64,000 nt of DNA, taken from contig JBPBQZ010000001.1 of the NCBI GenBank assembly GCA_050955105.1, positions 37,857 through 101,856 on the forward strand. Direction: 5' to 3'. This document shows, in pieces, positions 8,610-16,802 of the stretch (position 1 is its first letter; each line of letters starts with the position of its first letter). The position numbers and the translations under genes were made by a program. The notes below the pieces were generated by a model. That model ran no database searches, was not told the origin of the DNA, and saw only the letters and a program-made list of their open reading frames with translations. Origin of the DNA: JBPBQZ01 sp050955105 (GTDB lineage: Bacteria > Pseudomonadota > Gammaproteobacteria > Burkholderiales > Burkholderiaceae).

Positions 8610-9696
8610 ATTGAGTCGTGCCGACACGCGCTGGGGCGAACTGCCAGACGGCCGTACGGTAAATCGCTTTTGGCTGCGCAACGCCGCGGGCGCCGAAGTC
8701 GCCGTAGCCGATCTGGGCGCCACCTTGGTCTCATGGCTCACCGACGATCGTCAGGGCCGGCGTGCGGATGTGCTGTTGGGCTTCGATACGCCAGCCGACT
8801 ATCTGGCCAGCGGCACCCATATGGGCGGCTTGATCGGACGCTGGGCCAATCGCATTGCCGGCGCCAGCTTTGAACTGGACGGCCAACACTATCAGCTCGA
8901 TGCCAACGACGGCACCAACATGTTGCACGGTGGCCGCCTGGGTTTCGATCGGGCGATCTGGGAACTCGCCGACCGGCAAGTCGACAGCGTGCGCTTGACG
9001 CACCGTTCGCCGGCCGGCGACAACGGCTTTCCAGGTCAAGTCGATGTGGAGGTCGTATACAGCTTGAGCGCCGACGGCACGCTGCTGCTCGACTACAGCG
9101 CGATCAGCAACGCCGCCACGCCCATCAATCTCACTTCGCACGGTTACTTCAATCTGGCGGGAACGGGCACGGCGCTCGACCACCAAGTGCAAATTCATGC
9201 CGATGCGTTTCTTGCGATCGATGCGCGCTTCATCCCCGAGCGTCGCCAGCCGGTTGTCGATACGCCATTTGATTTCAGAACGCCGAGCAGCGTACGTGAA
9301 CAACTGGCGCTCAGTCACCCGCAACTGGCTCGCGCCGGCGGCTTCGATCAATGCTATTGCGTGAATGATTCCGGCATCAGTCTGTACGCCGATACGCCCG
9401 ATACGCTTGACGCGGCGGAACCGACCATGCACTTGGTCGCCAATGTGCTCGAGCCAAAAAGCGGACGCAGGCTGACCGTCTCAACCAGTGAACGTGGACT
9501 GCAGTTCTATTCGGGGAACAATCTGGAAGGCGTCATCGGCAAGGATGGCTATCGTCATGCGAAGCACGATGCGGTGTGCTTCGAGGCGCAGGCCTATCCG
9601 AACCAGATCAACAGCGGCGCGGCGCAGCAGGTGGTGCTGCACCCGGGTCAGCGTTACCGTCAGCGCACGGCTTATCGGATTTCGCTTGAACCATAA
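8599..9696 (+). CDS. galM: Aldose 1-epimerase (mutarotase) GalM
   Basis: Interconverts alpha and beta anomers of aldoses such as galactose and glucose. The 365-residue protein has NRIAGASFELDGQHYQL, the substrate-binding LHGGRLGFD (about residue 110-120), LTSHGYFNLAG with the catalytic His, GGFDQCYCV and the late GLQFYSGNNLEG segment. The ATG at 8599 lies inside the end of the araC-type gene (11-bp overlap), matching the family start. The enzyme is probably cytoplasmic, as no signal peptide is seen. The gene is convergent with rimO; only 9 bp separate the two stops and no terminator is visible. Confidence 0.93.
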   Translation: MTSELSRADTRWGELPDGRTVNRFWLRNAAGAEVAVADLGATLVSWLTDDRQGRRADVLLGFDTPADYLASGTHMGGLIGRWANRIAGASFELDGQHYQLDANDGTNMLHGGRLGFDRAIWELADRQVDSVRLTHRSPAGDNGFPGQVDVEVVYSLSADGTLLLDYSAISNAATPINLTSHGYFNLAGTGTALDHQVQIHADAFLAIDARFIPERRQPVVDTPFDFRTPSSVREQLALSHPQLARAGGFDQCYCVNDSGISLYADTPDTLDAAEPTMHLVANVLEPKSGRRLTVSTSERGLQFYSGNNLEGVIGKDGYRHAKHDAVCFEAQAYPNQINSGAAQQVVLHPGQRYRQRTAYRISLEP

Positions 9697-9705
9697 GGCG
9701 CCTGG

Positions 9706-11100
9706 TCAGGCGACTTCGCCCCACAGGTCATGTCCGTCGGCGCCAGTGATTGCGACATTGACGAAGTCACCCGCCTTGAAACGCCGCGAGGCCTTGCGAG
9801 CCGGCTCGATATAGACAACCCCGTCGATCTCCGGCGCATCGGCCGCGGAACGACCGACACCGCCCTCGGCATTGACTTCATCCACCAGCACGCGCAGCTT
9901 CTTGCCCACCTTGCGCTTCAAGCGTGTCGCCGACACCTGTTCGGCGATCTCCATAAAGCGCGCGCGTCGTTCATCCCGCAGCGCGTCGGGCAAGGCGCCC
10001 GGCAACTCGTTGGCGGTGGCGCCTTCTACCGGTGAATAGGCGAAGCAGCCCACGCGATCGAGTTCGGCTTCGCGAATGAAATCGAGCAACGTCTGGAATT
10101 CCGCTTCGGTCTCACCGGGGAAACCAGCGATGAAGGTGCTGCGAATCGTCAACTCAGGACAGATCTCGCGCCATTTACGAATGCGGTCGAGGGTTTTTTC
10201 AGCATTGGCCGGACGCTTCATGCGCTTCAATACATCCGGGTGCGCATGCTGCAGCGGTACGTCCAGGTAGGGCAACACGCCGCCCTGCAGGCCGTGGCCC
10301 GCCATCATGGGAATAATCTCGTCGACGTGCGGGTATGGGTAGACATAGTGCAGTCGCACCCACGCGCCGTGCTGTCGCGCCAGTTCGTTCAACGCACCGA
10401 CCAGCTCCGTCATGCGTGTTTTCAGCGGACGGCCTTCGTAGAAGCCCGTGCGATATTTAACGTCCACCCCATAGGCGCTGGTGTCTTGCGAAATCACCAG
10501 CAGTTCCTTCACGCCGCCTTCGAACAGTCGTTGTGCTTCGAGCATCACGTCGCCGACCGGACGCGATACCAGATCGCCGCGCATCGAAGGGATGATGCAG
10601 AAGGTGCAACGGTGATTGCAGCCCTCCGAAATCTTGAGGTATGCGTAGTGGCGCGGCGTCAAGCGGACGCCGGCCGCAGGCACCAGATCAGCAAAGGGAT
10701 CATGCGGCCGCGGCAGGTGGTTGTGAACATGCGTCATCACCTCATCGAGCGCATGAGGGCCGGTCACCGCCAATACTCGCGGATGCACCTCCTCGATCAA
10801 TCCGGCGCCGCTCGCGCTCTTCTTGGCGCCCAGACAGCCGGTGACGATAACCTTGCCATTTTCCGCCAGCGCTTCGCCGATCGCATCCAGGCTTTCCTGC
10901 ACCGCCTCGTCGATAAACCCGCAGGTATTGACGACGACCAGGTCCGCCCCCGCGTAGGTACCCGAGATCGCATAGCCTTCCGCGCGCAACTGCGTAACGA
11001 TTCTTTCGGAATCGACCAATGCTTTGGGACAACCAAGACTCACGAATCCCACATTAGGAATACGGTCTTTGTTCGGCGTTGATACTAAAGGGTTTTTCAC
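9706..11100 (-). CDS. rimO: Ribosomal protein S12 methylthiotransferase RimO
   Basis: Radical-SAM enzyme that methylthiolates Asp89 of ribosomal protein S12. It has the N-terminal UPF0004 domain (VGFVSLGCPKALVDSE, with NTCGF and TGCLG cysteines), the radical-SAM CxxxCxxC as CNHRCTFC (about residue 150), and a C-terminal TRAM domain. No ATG precedes the conserved start. The GTG at 11100 gives 464 residues and is preferred to a TTG at 11160. Neither has a clear ribosome-binding site. It is close in length to other betaproteobacterial RimO proteins. Confidence 0.93.
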   Translation of the reverse strand: MKNPLVSTPNKDRIPNVGFVSLGCPKALVDSERIVTQLRAEGYAISGTYAGADLVVVNTCGFIDEAVQESLDAIGEALAENGKVIVTGCLGAKKSASGAGLIEEVHPRVLAVTGPHALDEVMTHVHNHLPRPHDPFADLVPAAGVRLTPRHYAYLKISEGCNHRCTFCIIPSMRGDLVSRPVGDVMLEAQRLFEGGVKELLVISQDTSAYGVDVKYRTGFYEGRPLKTRMTELVGALNELARQHGAWVRLHYVYPYPHVDEIIPMMAGHGLQGGVLPYLDVPLQHAHPDVLKRMKRPANAEKTLDRIRKWREICPELTIRSTFIAGFPGETEAEFQTLLDFIREAELDRVGCFAYSPVEGATANELPGALPDALRDERRARFMEIAEQVSATRLKRKVGKKLRVLVDEVNAEGGVGRSAADAPEIDGVVYIEPARKASRRFKAGDFVNVAITGADGHDLWGEVA

Positions 11101-11218
11101 GGTTTTTTTCAAATGTGGGGCGGGCGAGGCGGGACGTGGCCGCGGGGCGCGACAAGCCAATCGCGCATTTTAACCGCTCGCCGGATTCTCGGCCTGTCTG
11201 ACTGCACAGTTGCTGTTG

Positions 11219-12199
11219 TCAGACCCGCGAGAATGAGGCGCTCGGCATGCCCGCCAACATGCTCTGTATCAACGTGTGTATCTCGAATACATCGTGCAAG
11301 CGCCGGATCGCCGCATGCAGCTCGGCCGCCTGCGGCCAAGTGCGCTTCAGGTAGCTGAGCCACAACTTGACCCGTCCATGCTCGTGACGCGACGCGACGC
11401 GGGCTTGCAGCTTCGCCAGATGATCGAGGATCTGACGCAGCACGGCCGGCCATTCTTCGGCGGATGCCGATGCGTCCATCAGCCCGCGTATGCGTGATGC
11501 CAGGAACGGATCGGATACGGCGCCCCGCCCGATCATCACGTCGGCACAACCACTGACCGCCCGGCATCGCTGCCAGTCGGCAACCGTCCAGACGTCGCCG
11601 TTGGCAATCACCGGCACCTGCACTGCGGCATCGATATGCGCGATCCACTCCCAATGCGCGGGTGGCCGATAGCCATGATCGCGCGTTCTGGCATGCACGA
11701 CGATGGCGGCCGCGCCGCCTTCCGCCAGTGCCGTCGCGCAATCGATCGCCAGCGAGGTATCGGATACGCCCAAGCGCATTTTTGCAGTCACGGCTATGTG
11801 AGCAGGCACTGCGGCGCGCACTGCGGAAACGATTCGGTTGAGCAGTTCCGGCGTCGCGAGCAGCATGGCCCCGCCACCATGCCGATTGACCACCTTGGCG
11901 GGACAACCGAAATTGAGATCGAGCCCATGCGGCGACAAGGCCGCCGCATGGGCGGCATTCAGCGCCAGCCATGCGGGATCGCTGCCAAGCAGTTGGATCA
12001 CCATCGGCGTGCCACCCGGGGTGCGACCGCCGTTCAGCACCTCGGGCGTGTCGCGCTCGAAAACACGCTCGGGAAGCAGAGAGCCCGTCACCCTGACGAA
12101 CTCGGAGACGCAGCCGTCGTAGCCGCCCGCGCGGGTCAGCACATCGCGCAGGGTGTGGTCGGCAAGCCCCTCCATAGGGGCGAGAAAAAGCCGGCTCAC
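11219..12199 (-). CDS. dusC: tRNA-dihydrouridine(16) synthase DusC
   Basis: FMN-dependent reductase that makes dihydrouridine in the tRNA D-loop. The 326-residue TIM-barrel protein starts LFLAPMEGLADHTLRDVL and carries LNFGCPAKVVNRHGGGA (active-site Cys, about residue 95-111), AKMRLGVSD and VIANGDVWT. The subgroup with N-terminal APMEG(L/V)xD and this length is DusC. The start is GTG at 12199. It lies downstream of phaR on the same strand with a 105-bp gap that holds nothing obvious. Assignment to position 16 rests on family knowledge. Confidence 0.9.
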   Translation of the reverse strand: MSRLFLAPMEGLADHTLRDVLTRAGGYDGCVSEFVRVTGSLLPERVFERDTPEVLNGGRTPGGTPMVIQLLGSDPAWLALNAAHAAALSPHGLDLNFGCPAKVVNRHGGGAMLLATPELLNRIVSAVRAAVPAHIAVTAKMRLGVSDTSLAIDCATALAEGGAAAIVVHARTRDHGYRPPAHWEWIAHIDAAVQVPVIANGDVWTVADWQRCRAVSGCADVMIGRGAVSDPFLASRIRGLMDASASAEEWPAVLRQILDHLAKLQARVASRHEHGRVKLWLSYLKRTWPQAAELHAAIRRLHDVFEIHTLIQSMLAGMPSASFSRV

Positions 12200-12304
12200 G
12201 ACGCAGTCGGCAGCATGGACCGAGGCACAAGCCGAAGCATGGCCAAAATCGGCATACGAGACATGGCCAGCAGCACGACGCGCAACACGACTTGTCGCAC
12301 AGGC

Positions 12305-12877
12305 CTATTCTTCCGGCTCATCAGCCGGCGGCGGTGGCGGCGGCGGGGGAAACGGAAAGGTATTGAACAGGTTCTTGGTCTGGCTACGCATTTGCTCCTG
12401 CATCTGCACGAACAGGTTCTTCGACTGCTCGATGTAGTTGCTCATCATGCCCTGCATCATCGGCGCCTGCATATTCATGAATTGCGCCCAGACGTCGGTT
12501 CCCATCGGGCCCGGCTCATACAAGCCCTTCGATTGCTCGGAGAGCTTGTTCTGGATCTCGATGAAGGTCTGAATGTTCTTTTCGAGATAGCTGCCCATCA
12601 TGCCCTGCATAGCATGCCCGTAGAAACGGATGATCTGCGAGAGCATCGAACTCGAGAACATCGGCATGCCGCCACTTTCTTCCTCGAGAATGATCTGCAG
12701 CAAAATACTGCGCGTGAGGTCTTCGCTGGTCTTGGCGTCGACGACCTTGAAACTCTCCTGTCCGAGCACGAGTTGCTTGACGTCGCTCAGGGTGATGTAC
12801 GTGCTCGTCTCAGTATCGTAGAGCCGACGGTTCGGATATTTCTTGATCAACCGTTCGGCGTTTTTTTTATTTGCCAT
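12305..12877 (-). CDS. phaR: Polyhydroxyalkanoate synthesis repressor PhaR
   Basis: DNA- and PHB-binding repressor that controls phasin and PHB synthesis genes. The N-terminal domain (ERLIKKYPNRRLYDTETSTY, residues 7-26) and the following PHB-accumulation regulatory repeats (MLSQIIRFYGHAMQGMMGSYLEKN) are typical. The C-terminal region is Met/Gln-rich and ends in a polyproline run of eight and an acidic tail. The ATG at 12877 is chosen because it fits the family start and has AAGG 7 bases upstream. The gene is 137 bp downstream of phaB on the same strand, as in other Burkholderiaceae. Confidence 0.95.
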   Translation of the reverse strand: MANKKNAERLIKKYPNRRLYDTETSTYITLSDVKQLVLGQESFKVVDAKTSEDLTRSILLQIILEEESGGMPMFSSSMLSQIIRFYGHAMQGMMGSYLEKNIQTFIEIQNKLSEQSKGLYEPGPMGTDVWAQFMNMQAPMMQGMMSNYIEQSKNLFVQMQEQMRSQTKNLFNTFPFPPPPPPPPADEPEE

Positions 12878-13014
12878 GCATGGACCTTTTTGACGCGTGA
12901 GCGCCTGCAACCGCACGGCAGGCAGTCTGGCACCCCAGCCCGGCCACCTTCCGCATTTCGTCGTTCAAGCGACGCCTGCTCGCGCCGCGCACAACTCGTA
13001 CGCGGCCCTGTCGC

Positions 13015-13755
13015 TCATCCCATATGCAGGCCGCCGTTCAGCGAGAAGTCGGCGCCCGTGGCGAACCCCGACTCATCCGACGCCAGCCATGCGACGATCG
13101 AGGCGATTTCCTCCGGCGCGCCCAAGCGGCGTACCGGAATCGTCGAGACGATCTTCTCCAGCACATCGGGACGGATCGAGCGGACCATGTCCGTGCCGAT
13201 ATATCCCGGTGATACCGTATTCACCGTTACCCCCTTTGTCGCGACCTCTTGCGCGAGTGCCATCGTGAAGCCGTGGATACCCGCCTTGGCGGTCGAATAG
13301 TTGGTTTGCCCGAACTGCCCTTTCTGGCCGTTGACGGAGGAAATGTTGATGACCCGGCCCCAGCCGCGCTCGACCATGCCTTCGATGACCTGTTTGGTAA
13401 CGTTGAACAAGCTCGTCAGGTTCGTGTCGATCACCGCGGTCCAGTCTTCGTGCGTCATCTTGCGAAAAAACACGTCGCGAGTGATGCCGGCATTGTTCAC
13501 CAGCACGTCGACTTCGCCCACCTCGGCCTTGACGATCTTGAAGGCGTCTTGCGTCGAATTCCAATCGCCGACATTGCCTTCGGAAGCAATGAAGTCATAG
13601 CCCAGCGCGCGCTGGTCTTGAATCCATTTGACGCGACGCGGCGAGTTCGGCCCACAACCGGCGATTACCCGAAATCCCGACTTGTGCAGACGCTGGCAGA
13701 TAGCCGTCCCGATACCCCCCATGCCACCTGTTACATACGCTACGCGATCCGTCAT
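13015..13755 (-). CDS. phaB: Acetoacetyl-CoA reductase PhaB
   Basis: NADPH-dependent short-chain dehydrogenase that makes (R)-3-hydroxybutyryl-CoA, the PHB monomer. The 246 residues show the Rossmann GGMGGIGTAICQRL loop (residues 11-24), NNAGITRD (about 87-94), catalytic Ser in INISSVNGQ (about 136-144), and YSTAKAG (Tyr and Lys, about 153-159). The C-terminus SLNGGLHMG is characteristic of PhaB rather than FabG. The start has GGAG 9 bases upstream. The gene directly follows phaC; the ketothiolase gene normally found between them is absent. Confidence 0.96.
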   Translation of the reverse strand: MTDRVAYVTGGMGGIGTAICQRLHKSGFRVIAGCGPNSPRRVKWIQDQRALGYDFIASEGNVGDWNSTQDAFKIVKAEVGEVDVLVNNAGITRDVFFRKMTHEDWTAVIDTNLTSLFNVTKQVIEGMVERGWGRVINISSVNGQKGQFGQTNYSTAKAGIHGFTMALAQEVATKGVTVNTVSPGYIGTDMVRSIRPDVLEKIVSTIPVRRLGAPEEIASIVAWLASDESGFATGADFSLNGGLHMG

Positions 13756-13869
13756 GACAGCTACTCCATTTCTGACTACTGCTTATTTTCAATAATTCGG
13801 GCCGCGCGCGTCGCCAAGACGCTTACGCTACCCGCTGAATTCTTGTTCCGCCAAACGGGCGCACCACGT

Positions 13870-15627
13870 TCAAGCGGGTGCGCGCACGTAGCGACCGGGC
13901 GCCGCCTCGATAGGCGGATGGCGCTGCGAGCCGGCGTGCGCCGTGGGCGTGCGGCGACGGCCGCCATGTGCTGCCAGCCAGGCGGTCCATGCGGGCCACC
14001 AACTGCCGGCATGCTGCTGTGCGCCGTCCAGCCACTGATCCGCATCCAGGCCGCTGCTATCGGCCTTGGGCACTGCAGACCCAGCGGCTCGATTGCCTGC
14101 ACCGGCGGTTTCGGTTTGCGTGGCCTCATCAACCGCCGCGCCACCTGCCCGCGCACTAAGCGTCCAATAGCTGCGTTTGTTGTGCGCCGGCGGATTGATC
14201 ACACCAGCAATGTGCCCGGATGCACCCAGCACGAAAGTGGCCGGGCCACCCACCAGTGCGCAGGAAGCATAGGCGGTTCGCCAAGGCACGATATGGTCGT
14301 CGCGAGACGCATAGACGAAGGTCGGTGCCGCGATGCGTCCCAAGTCGATCGATTCGCCGCACACCGTAAGCGCGCCGGGCTCGCGCAGCTTGTTTTCAAG
14401 ATAAGTGTGACGCAGGTACCAGACTGCCATGGGCCCTGGCAGGTTGGTGCTGTCGCCGTTCCAGAACAGCAGGTCGAACGGCGGCGGCGTACGTCCCTTC
14501 AAATAGTTGTCGACCACATAGTTCCATACCAGGTCGTTAGGCCTGAGGAAGGAAAAAGTGGTGGCGAATTCATGGCCGCGCATCAGGCCCGGCGGTTTGC
14601 CGGCGCCGCCCAGGCCGCCGATCGATTGCTCGCGCAGCGCAATCTGCGCTTCGTCGATGAAGACATCGAGCACGCCGGTATCGGAAAAATCGAGCATCGC
14701 CGTCAATAGGGTCAGCGACGCGGCGGGTTGGCGACCGCGTGCGGCCAGTACTGCCAGCGCCGTCGCCAGTAACGTGCCGCCGACGCAAAAGCCCAACACA
14801 TTCAGTTGCTCGGTACCGCTGATTTCCAGTACGGCTTCGAGCGGTTGCAGCACGCCTTCGGCCACATAGTCATCCCAGGTCTTGCCCGCCAGTGACGCGT
14901 CGGGATTGCGCCACGACAGCATGAAGACTTGCTGGCCGCTATCCAGCGCATGCCGCACCAGCGAGCTCTCGACGCGCAGGTCGAGAATGTAGAACTTGTT
15001 GATGCAGGGCGGCACAATCAGCAGCGGCAGTTCGTGCACGGTGGCGGCGCGCGGCCGGTATTGAATCAACTGCACCAGCTCATTTTCAAAAACCACCGCG
15101 CCCTCGGTACTGGCGAGATTCTCGCCGACGACGAAGCCCGATTCATCGGTTTGCGAAATGCGTCCGCGCGCCAAGTCGCCCAACAGGTTCTGAATGCCTT
15201 GCCGCAGGCTGGCGCCCTGACTCTCCAGCAATGCCTTCTGCGCATCGGGGTTCAATGCCAGGAAGTTGCTGGGCGACGTCGCTGCGTTCCATTGATCGAC
15301 GTAGAACTGGATACGATCGCGGGTTTTTTGGTCCGCGGCGCAGGCCTCCGCCATTGCCGCCAGATAGCGTGAATTCAGCAGATAAGTCGCAGCGGCAAAC
15401 CACGCGCCCCGGTTCGAACGCCACGCCTCCGAAGCGAAGCGCCGATCGGGCAACTGCGGCGGCGTGGTCTGCGCCGCGTCGGCAAGCAGCGTCTGGCACT
15501 CTGCAATATAGTCGGCGCGCAAACGCTCCAGGCGCTCAGGCACCACGCCGAGCGGCGGCGCGACCCGCGTCGCATTGCCAAAAAAAGACGCCGCGGAGAA
15601 CATCGGGAACTGCTCGGATGCTGCCAT
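13870..15627 (-). CDS. phaC: Class I poly(3-hydroxyalkanoate) synthase PhaC
   Basis: Polymerises hydroxyacyl-CoA into PHB at the granule surface. The lipase-like box GFCVGG contains nucleophile C281. D444 (SRDDHIVPW) and H472 (GASGHIAG) complete the triad. DRRFASEAWR, FVLG and the GSWWPAW region agree with class I enzymes. From the ATG at 15627 the protein has 585 residues, but its N-terminus before DRRF is about 38 residues shorter than in the Cupriavidus enzyme. The frame stays open to 15885, yet that extension is basic and unlike PhaC. The C-terminus APGRYV is intact. Confidence 0.93.
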   Translation of the reverse strand: MAASEQFPMFSAASFFGNATRVAPPLGVVPERLERLRADYIAECQTLLADAAQTTPPQLPDRRFASEAWRSNRGAWFAAATYLLNSRYLAAMAEACAADQKTRDRIQFYVDQWNAATSPSNFLALNPDAQKALLESQGASLRQGIQNLLGDLARGRISQTDESGFVVGENLASTEGAVVFENELVQLIQYRPRAATVHELPLLIVPPCINKFYILDLRVESSLVRHALDSGQQVFMLSWRNPDASLAGKTWDDYVAEGVLQPLEAVLEISGTEQLNVLGFCVGGTLLATALAVLAARGRQPAASLTLLTAMLDFSDTGVLDVFIDEAQIALREQSIGGLGGAGKPPGLMRGHEFATTFSFLRPNDLVWNYVVDNYLKGRTPPPFDLLFWNGDSTNLPGPMAVWYLRHTYLENKLREPGALTVCGESIDLGRIAAPTFVYASRDDHIVPWRTAYASCALVGGPATFVLGASGHIAGVINPPAHNKRSYWTLSARAGGAAVDEATQTETAGAGNRAAGSAVPKADSSGLDADQWLDGAQQHAGSWWPAWTAWLAAHGGRRRTPTAHAGSQRHPPIEAAPGRYVRAPA

Positions 15628-15881
15628 ATAGGTTCTGATCAGCCGGATAACCGGCGTTGCCGAAAAGGGCGGCGCCTTCAGAATGCAGAAGAAAGGCTGA
15701 AATGATGCAGCGCCGCGAGGCATTTTTGCGCGCCACTTCCGGCGTGTCAAATTGCGGCGGCCGGGCAGCGGATGCCTTTCTATCCACAGGCCAATCATTT
15801 CGCCGCGCCGCCGCATTGACCATTGGCGTTTTCCCGACTTAACGTTCGATAGCCGACGCTTGGGCCGATGCGGCCAGCGCG

Positions 15882-16802
15882 TCAACTGCCGCCCACGCGG
15901 TCGCCAAGCCAGATGAAGCTGGCCATACGTCCGGTCACGCCGTCGCGTCGATATGAATAGAAACGTCGATCGGTGACGGTGCAGCAGGCCGCTGCGTCGA
16001 TATCGGAACAGCCGACCCGCGCCAACCGCAATGTCGCCAGAGCAAGCAGGTCGCCCAAGTATTTGGTGCCGCCGTGCAGCGGCGCCGCGCGCTCGAACGA
16101 TATCGGCTGAAACGCACGCGACGTTGCGTCGCGTTCAGCGGGGAGTGCCGCGTCGAGATAGGCCTCGCGCACCTCTGCGCCCACTTCGAACGCTGTGGCG
16201 CCGATCGCCGGTCCCAGGTACGCCGCCAATCTCGTACCCGTCCCGGCAAGCTCCATCACCGCCTGCGCCGTCTGCTCGATGACACCGTCGACCAGGCCAC
16301 GCCACCCGGCATGCGCCGCGCCCACCGCACGGCCGCGTGCGTCGCAAAGCAGTATCGGCAGACAGTCAGCCGTGAGGATCGCGCAGACCTCACCGGGTTG
16401 GTCGCTGACGCAAGCGTCCGCCTGCGGCGGTGATGCGCCTGGCCGTGCTTCCCGCAGCACATCGCCGGCGTTCACGACGGTCGTGCCGTGCACCTGAGAA
16501 AGCCACGCGATCGGAGCACCAACCAGCGCCGCGATGCGCTGACGATTGCGACTCACGTCGTCTGGCACGTCGCCCGTATGCGTGCCGAGGTTCAATCCAC
16601 CGGCGTCACCACCGGCTGCGCCTGCATCGTATGGAGAACGACTGTAGCCACCGGCGCGCGTCGTCGCGAACGCCTGTACATTGCCGGCTACCCGCCAGCG
16701 CGGGCGCAGTAGTTCCAGCGTGGCGGCCTGCCGTCGAGCTTCGACGGAATTGGCCGCGTCTCGCGCGGTCGTAGCCGTAGCCGCTGGATCACCCGCGTTC
16801 AT
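15882..16802 (-). CDS. pgeF: Peptidoglycan editing factor PgeF (laccase-domain protein)
   Basis: Member of the YfiH/PgeF family, which prevents misincorporation of serine into peptidoglycan stems. Older annotations call it polyphenol oxidase. The 306 residues contain WLSQVHGTTVV (metal-site His, about residue 101), TADCLPILLCD (Cys, about 146) and GAAHAGWRGLVDG (His, about 165), the three metal ligands of the family. The ATG at 16802 overlaps the rluD stop as ATGA, which fixes the start and suggests coupling, as in many proteobacteria where rluD and pgeF are adjacent. Confidence 0.92.
   Translation of the reverse strand: MNAGDPAATATTARDAANSVEARRQAATLELLRPRWRVAGNVQAFATTRAGGYSRSPYDAGAAGGDAGGLNLGTHTGDVPDDVSRNRQRIAALVGAPIAWLSQVHGTTVVNAGDVLREARPGASPPQADACVSDQPGEVCAILTADCLPILLCDARGRAVGAAHAGWRGLVDGVIEQTAQAVMELAGTGTRLAAYLGPAIGATAFEVGAEVREAYLDAALPAERDATSRAFQPISFERAAPLHGGTKYLGDLLALATLRLARVGCSDIDAAACCTVTDRRFYSYRRDGVTGRMASFIWLGDRVGGS

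Noticed and set aside
11636..13300. A 554-codon plus-strand open frame opposite dusC and phaR
   Set aside because: It is antisense to two well-supported genes, is rich in Arg/His/Gln, and has no recognisable motif. Long antisense frames are expected at this G+C content.
13249..14709. A 486-codon plus-strand open frame opposite phaB and phaC
   Set aside because: It mirrors the codon structure of phaB and phaC and shows no domain or ribosome-binding site.
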